Assembly: GCA_022574495.1 (NCBI GenBank)
Contig: JACZRW010000003.1
Span: 1 to 44,260, forward strand
Length of the DNA stretch: 44,260 nucleotides
Direction of reading: 5' to 3'
DNA from: Patescibacteria group bacterium
Lineage (GTDB): Bacteria; Patescibacteriota; Microgenomatia; Woykebacterales; RBG-16-39-9b
The position numbers and the translations under genes are program-made. Shown here one piece after another: positions 40,551 to 44,260 of the stretch (position 1 is its first letter; every line of letters starts with the position of its first letter). The notes under the pieces were generated by a model. It saw only the letters and a program-made list of their open reading frames with translations, was not told the origin of the DNA and made no database searches.

Positions 40551-40694
40551 CTAATCAATATCGATGGTGACCCACGAAGCTTCTTGTTCAGATTCAAAGA
40601 GTTTGTAACTCAGTTTAAGTTATCAGGTCAGTATGAGATTCAGCCCTTGTTAGAAAAATATTCTTACCTATAATTACCTAAGTTTATTAGAAAA

Positions 40695-41036
40695 TTAAGT
40701 TGGTTTAACTAAGGTTGAAGGGATGTACAATAAGGCTCCAATTAAGGTGATCATAAATGCTCTTGAATCTCCAGGGTCTGGCGATAGACCAGAGCCAAAT
40801 GACATCAATCCAACTAGTAATAAATAAACAATTGAAAGTACAAGAAGTAGGAATTTTAGCTTTGGCTGGTTTTTTTCTAAAAAGGTCAGGAGAAGGAAGA
40901 TTGCTAAAAATACTGGAAAAAAGACCAATAACATGTTCTTGTCAGCTGCATCGCTTGACAAAAGTCTTAGGTAAACAGGAAATCCAAGTAATCCAATTGT
41001 AAATATTAACCAGCCTATTTTGATGTAGAAACGCAT
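40695..41036 (-). CDS. small polytopic membrane protein
   Basis: 113 aa with four predicted hydrophobic helices. Confidence 0.6.
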   Translation of the reverse strand: MRFYIKIGWLIFTIGLLGFPVYLRLLSSDAADKNMLLVFFPVFLAIFLLLTFLEKNQPKLKFLLLVLSIVYLLLVGLMSFGSGLSPDPGDSRAFMITLIGALLYIPSTLVKPT

Positions 41037-41060
41037 CTGTACAGATTATAATTGTTCTAA

Positions 41061-41210
41061 ATAGAATTAAGCAAGCTGGTGACCCTAACGACTCTGACTT
41101 CGAACACCTTGATCCAGCTTCTTAATGATTGGCAGACTCAAAATCTTCTAGAACCAATTGAACCTAAGAATACATTTGGGACTAACTACCTAAGGGGATT
41201 AGAAGATTAA
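41061..41210 (+). pseudogene. C-terminal coding remnant, copy 3
   Basis: LSKLVTLTTLTSNTLIQLLNDWQTQNLLEPIEPKNTFGTNYLRGLED*; homolog of 15627-15761. Confidence 0.7.
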
Positions 41211-41241
41211 TAATGTAAGAAGATTATTTGAAGAAGAAAAC

Positions 41242-41931
41242 CTATTTAAGGTAAGTTAGTGTGGAGAGAATAAGATTCATTATATCTCTATATTCCTTAA
41301 TATTTTCTTTGTCGTAAATAAAGAGAGTGATTCGTTGAGTTCCAGAGGTTAATCTGGGTCCTCCATCTTGCTCGGAAAAATTAGTTATTTGTTTGACTCC
41401 TCCTATATGAGTATCTATATCATAACTTTCCTCAGAATTAATTTCTTGATAGATTCCCTTGTGACCATCCACAACTATTTCCTTTTTATTCAAAATCTGT
41501 CTTGACCCTGCTGCTTTTTTTGCCAAATTTTCTGGAGTATCTTGAGGATTTATGTATGTATGTTCATTGACTGAAATTAGTATCTTATTTTCACTATCTG
41601 CGAAATTAGCAAATCCACCTGTTGATGCTGGAGCACTACTCCATTCAGACGGATATTTAAAAGAAAAATCTTCAGTTGAGTGACTTTTCCAATCAGCTGT
41701 TTCATCTTTTTCTGCTGAAGTAGTAGTGGAAGGTGTTGAGGTAGGTACTTGAGATTTTGGTACTTCTTTTAGGTCTGAATTAAATGATCCTCTCTCGAAA
41801 ATAAAAAACCAGTATACACTTGCAATAATACTAGTTACCACCAGAATAATTAGTATTGTGAGTCCAATTTTTTTCCAGTTGGTTTTCTGTGGAGTTACTT
41901 GAGGTTGTGGTTGAACAGGTACTTCTTCCAT
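41242..41931 (-). CDS. membrane-anchored extracytoplasmic protein (PsbP-like C-terminal region)
   Basis: Pro-rich cytoplasmic tail, one TM, then DFSFKYPSEWSSAPAS...ENKILISVNEH. Confidence 0.6.
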   Translation of the reverse strand: MEEVPVQPQPQVTPQKTNWKKIGLTILIILVVTSIIASVYWFFIFERGSFNSDLKEVPKSQVPTSTPSTTTSAEKDETADWKSHSTEDFSFKYPSEWSSAPASTGGFANFADSENKILISVNEHTYINPQDTPENLAKKAAGSRQILNKKEIVVDGHKGIYQEINSEESYDIDTHIGGVKQITNFSEQDGGPRLTSGTQRITLFIYDKENIKEYRDIMNLILSTLTYLK

Positions 41932-42109
41932 TTGCTTAATTATCTAACCTAAAGTTTCTTAAGTCAAATGAGACTAGCTGGTGAAGCAGTGTGGTCGCGG
42001 TCAGTTCAATCGCTATAGTCGTGTCTCATCCTGAGGCTAAATGAGACAAATGAGACAGTATAAAAGGAATGTCTCAAAAAACCCTCTTGACAAGAATTTC
42101 CAAAAGGTG

Positions 42110-42138
42110 TTAGTATGTGTAATAATTACACTAACTAA
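42110..42138. promoter_or_regulatory. operator-like palindrome upstream of the NrtR-like gene
   Basis: TTAGTATGTGTAAT-A-ATTACACTAACTAA; inner GTGTAAT/ATTACAC is perfect. Confidence 0.65.
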
Positions 42139-42139
42139 T

Positions 42140-42814
42140 ATGGAAACTGTAAAGAAGAAATATGAATTTGCAGTAATTGCAACCGACGTGGTTATATTTA
42201 CTGTGCAGAACTACCAATTAAAAGTTTTGCTTATTAATATGAAGAAGCCACCCTTTACTGGGTTTTGGGCTTGTCCAGGTGGCTTGGTAAAACCTACTGA
42301 ATCGGTAGAAGAGTCCGCTAAGCGCCATCTTCTCGAGAAGACTGGTGTTAAGGATGTATATTTGGAGCAGCTGCATACTTTTGGACAAGTGGATAGAGAT
42401 CCCTTCGGACGGGTAGTTTCCGTCGCTTATTTTGCACTCATTCCCAGCGACAATCTTAATCTGCATACTACAAAGGAATATAAAGGTGTTGAGTGGTTTC
42501 CAGTGAACAAATTACCAAAACCAGCCTACGACCATTCTGAAATCATCAGCTTGGCTTTAGATAGACTAAAACACAAAATAACTCAAACAAACATCGCTTA
42601 TAGTCTCCTGCCTAAACAGTTTACACTTGGTGAGCTTCAAGATATGTATGAGTTGATTTTAGATAAAGAGGTAGATAAAAGAAACTTTAGAAAGAAAATA
42701 TTATCACTAAACCTAATTAGAGACATAAGTAAAAAGAGGCTAGGAGCAGCAAATCGGCCCGCAAAATTGTATAAATTTGAGAGTTTTGAGCATAAGGAAA
42801 TAGACGTAATGTAA
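42140..42814 (+). CDS. NUDIX-winged-HTH transcriptional regulator (NrtR-like); start moved from 42041
   Basis: Nudix-like CPGGLVKPTESVEESAKRHLLEKTG domain followed by C-terminal winged-helix ...FTLGELQDMYELILDKEVDKRNFRKKIL. Confidence 0.85.
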   Translation: METVKKKYEFAVIATDVVIFTVQNYQLKVLLINMKKPPFTGFWACPGGLVKPTESVEESAKRHLLEKTGVKDVYLEQLHTFGQVDRDPFGRVVSVAYFALIPSDNLNLHTTKEYKGVEWFPVNKLPKPAYDHSEIISLALDRLKHKITQTNIAYSLLPKQFTLGELQDMYELILDKEVDKRNFRKKILSLNLIRDISKKRLGAANRPAKLYKFESFEHKEIDVM

Positions 42815-42838
42815 ATTAAAAATTTTTACGCTTTTGTA

Positions 42839-42962
42839 AGTGTATATACTACACTATGTAAACGCATTATAGGGTTATGGGTTAGTGTAATACTTACGCT
42901 CAATTTATTTGACAAACATTAATATTTATGCTACTATAGGGTGCTTTTACGCACGTATGCGT
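42839..42962 (+). promoter_or_regulatory. promoter with three palindromes for the PP2C/kinase operon
   Basis: AGTGTA-TATAC-TACACT (42839-42855), AGTGTAA-TAC-TTACGCT (42884-42900), TTGACA (42909-42914) 17 bp from TACTAT (42932-42937), ACGCA-CGTA-TGCGT (42949-42962). Confidence 0.7.
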
Positions 42963-43014
42963 TAGAGCTTAATTCGCACATTAACTATACAGATAAAGAA
43001 AGGAAGGTGAAGTC

Positions 43015-43863
43015 TTGGACTTCGAAATCGCTGCAGGAGGTATCACAGGAACCATGCATTCAGATCCGTTGGTATCTAAAGCCAACCAAGATGCCTTTGC
43101 TATTCGGAGAACCAACACAGCAATCACTGCCCTTATCTGTGATGGTTGCAGCAAAGGCCCATACAGCGAGGTAGGTGCCCACATTGGCGCCCGCTTATTC
43201 GTGGAGGCAATCGAATCGCAAGTAGCACACATCCCTGTTCCGTCACTGACGGATGAACTGTTCCCCGTAATCTTGGAAAGGGTGCGGCTAGATGTCTTGG
43301 CCCAGATACGAGGGTTGGCCAACTTGATGGGTGGTAGTTTCTCCGAAACAATCAGCGACTACTTCCTATTCACAGTGGTCGGAATGGTGATGACACCGTT
43401 GCGGACGTGGACTTTTTCGATCGGGGATGGTGTGTTCATCGTCAACGGCGAGATAACTCGCCTAGGCCCATTTCCAGAAAACGAACCGCCGTACCCCGCT
43501 CTTGGTTTGGTTCGATCAAAGATAGCCCCGGAGCTATTGGTGTTTGGGGTGAACAAATCTTGCTGGACCAACCAAGTTGACTCGATCCTCATCGGCAGTG
43601 ATGGTGTGGTCGATCTTGTTAGGGCCGGCGAAAAAGAACTTAACTTACCTGGCACGAAAGAGCCAATAGGCCCAATAAGCCAGTTCTGGGAGGTGGACCG
43701 CTATTTTGCAGGCCCACACTGGATTCGCCGACGATTAGTCTTGGCAAACCAATTCGGCGTTCGGCTTGACCGGACAGGATCGGACATTATCAGAGAATAC
43801 GGTCTGCTGCCCGATGACACTACCATTGTTGTGGTACGTCGGACACCAAACCGAGAGGAGTAA
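43015..43863 (+). CDS. PP2C family protein phosphatase (TTG start)
   Basis: SKANQDAFAIRR...ALICDGCSKGPYSEVGAHIGARLF; FSIGDGVFIVNG; LIGSDGVVDLV; SD AGGAAGGTGA. Confidence 0.85.
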   Translation: MDFEIAAGGITGTMHSDPLVSKANQDAFAIRRTNTAITALICDGCSKGPYSEVGAHIGARLFVEAIESQVAHIPVPSLTDELFPVILERVRLDVLAQIRGLANLMGGSFSETISDYFLFTVVGMVMTPLRTWTFSIGDGVFIVNGEITRLGPFPENEPPYPALGLVRSKIAPELLVFGVNKSCWTNQVDSILIGSDGVVDLVRAGEKELNLPGTKEPIGPISQFWEVDRYFAGPHWIRRRLVLANQFGVRLDRTGSDIIREYGLLPDDTTIVVVRRTPNREE

Positions 43864-43867
43864 GCGA

Positions 43868-44260
43868 ATGCCAACGGTAATTGTTCGGGGACAGCAAATC
43901 AGTGTCACCCCAAGTCAATCAGTCGGCAAGGGTGGTGAGGCTGACGCTTTCCTCTATGAGCCAGGCCTAGTTCTCAAGTTGTTCAAAGGAGCCAGACACC
44001 CAGATCTAGTCGGTAAACCTGACGACCAAAGGATTGCCAGAGAACGCCTTGCCGAACACCAGCAAAAACTCCCTGCCTTCCCAAAGGGACTACCAAATCG
44101 TGTAGTTACCCCTATTGACTTGGCCATGGACAGACGTGGCCAGATCGTAGGCTACACCATGCGATACATCGACGGTGCGGAAGCGTTTCTGCGCTACGGT
44201 GAGCGTAGATTCCGTGAGGAAGGCGATATTTCCAACGACACGATGGTGCAGGTCCTTCTG
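43868..44260 (+). CDS. protein-kinase-fold protein, partial (continues past the right edge); not in the ORF track
   Basis: MPTVIVRGQQISVTPSQSVGKGGEADAFLYEPGLVLKLFKGARHPD...RVVTPIDLAMDRRGQIVGYTMRYIDGAEAF; glycine-rich loop and VLKLF lysine; SD GAGGAG overlaps the PP2C stop. Confidence 0.75.
   Translation, partial: MPTVIVRGQQISVTPSQSVGKGGEADAFLYEPGLVLKLFKGARHPDLVGKPDDQRIARERLAEHQQKLPAFPKGLPNRVVTPIDLAMDRRGQIVGYTMRYIDGAEAFLRYGERRFREEGDISNDTMVQVLL

Overview
AT-rich bacterial window with many short, overlapping genes. Gene content (DUF5679 and DUF1059 mini-proteins, lone oligopeptide-binding protein beside secG, short UvrC, compact F-ATPase operon) looks like a streamlined Patescibacteria/CPR genome; this taxonomic call is inference. 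Core content: ppsA, membrane pyrophosphatase hppA, a uvrA/response-regulator/transglutaminase/uvrC gene string, uvrB, lexA, Nramp, rsmI, gpmI, a complete atpBEFHAGDC operon led by a carbonic-anhydrase-like gene, two tRNAs, a VapBC-like pair, and an NrtR-like regulator followed by a PP2C phosphatase/kinase operon that runs off the right edge. Main points of interest: (1) a ~600-nt GC-rich, highly structured, non-coding + strand unit with its own promoter and terminator between uvrA and uvrB; (2) a second structured RNA candidate (~300 nt, possible pseudoknot) upstream of the VapBC-like pair; (3) the hppA 3' end duplicated 120 bp downstream with almost only synonymous changes, resembling an integration scar; (4) a ~105-bp repeat placed ~130 bp upstream of two unknown genes at the left edge; (5) GTGTA/TACAC palindromes at both the NrtR-like gene and the PP2C/kinase promoter; (6) several homologous C-terminal gene remnants in intergenic gaps. 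No CRISPR array or intact transposon was seen.
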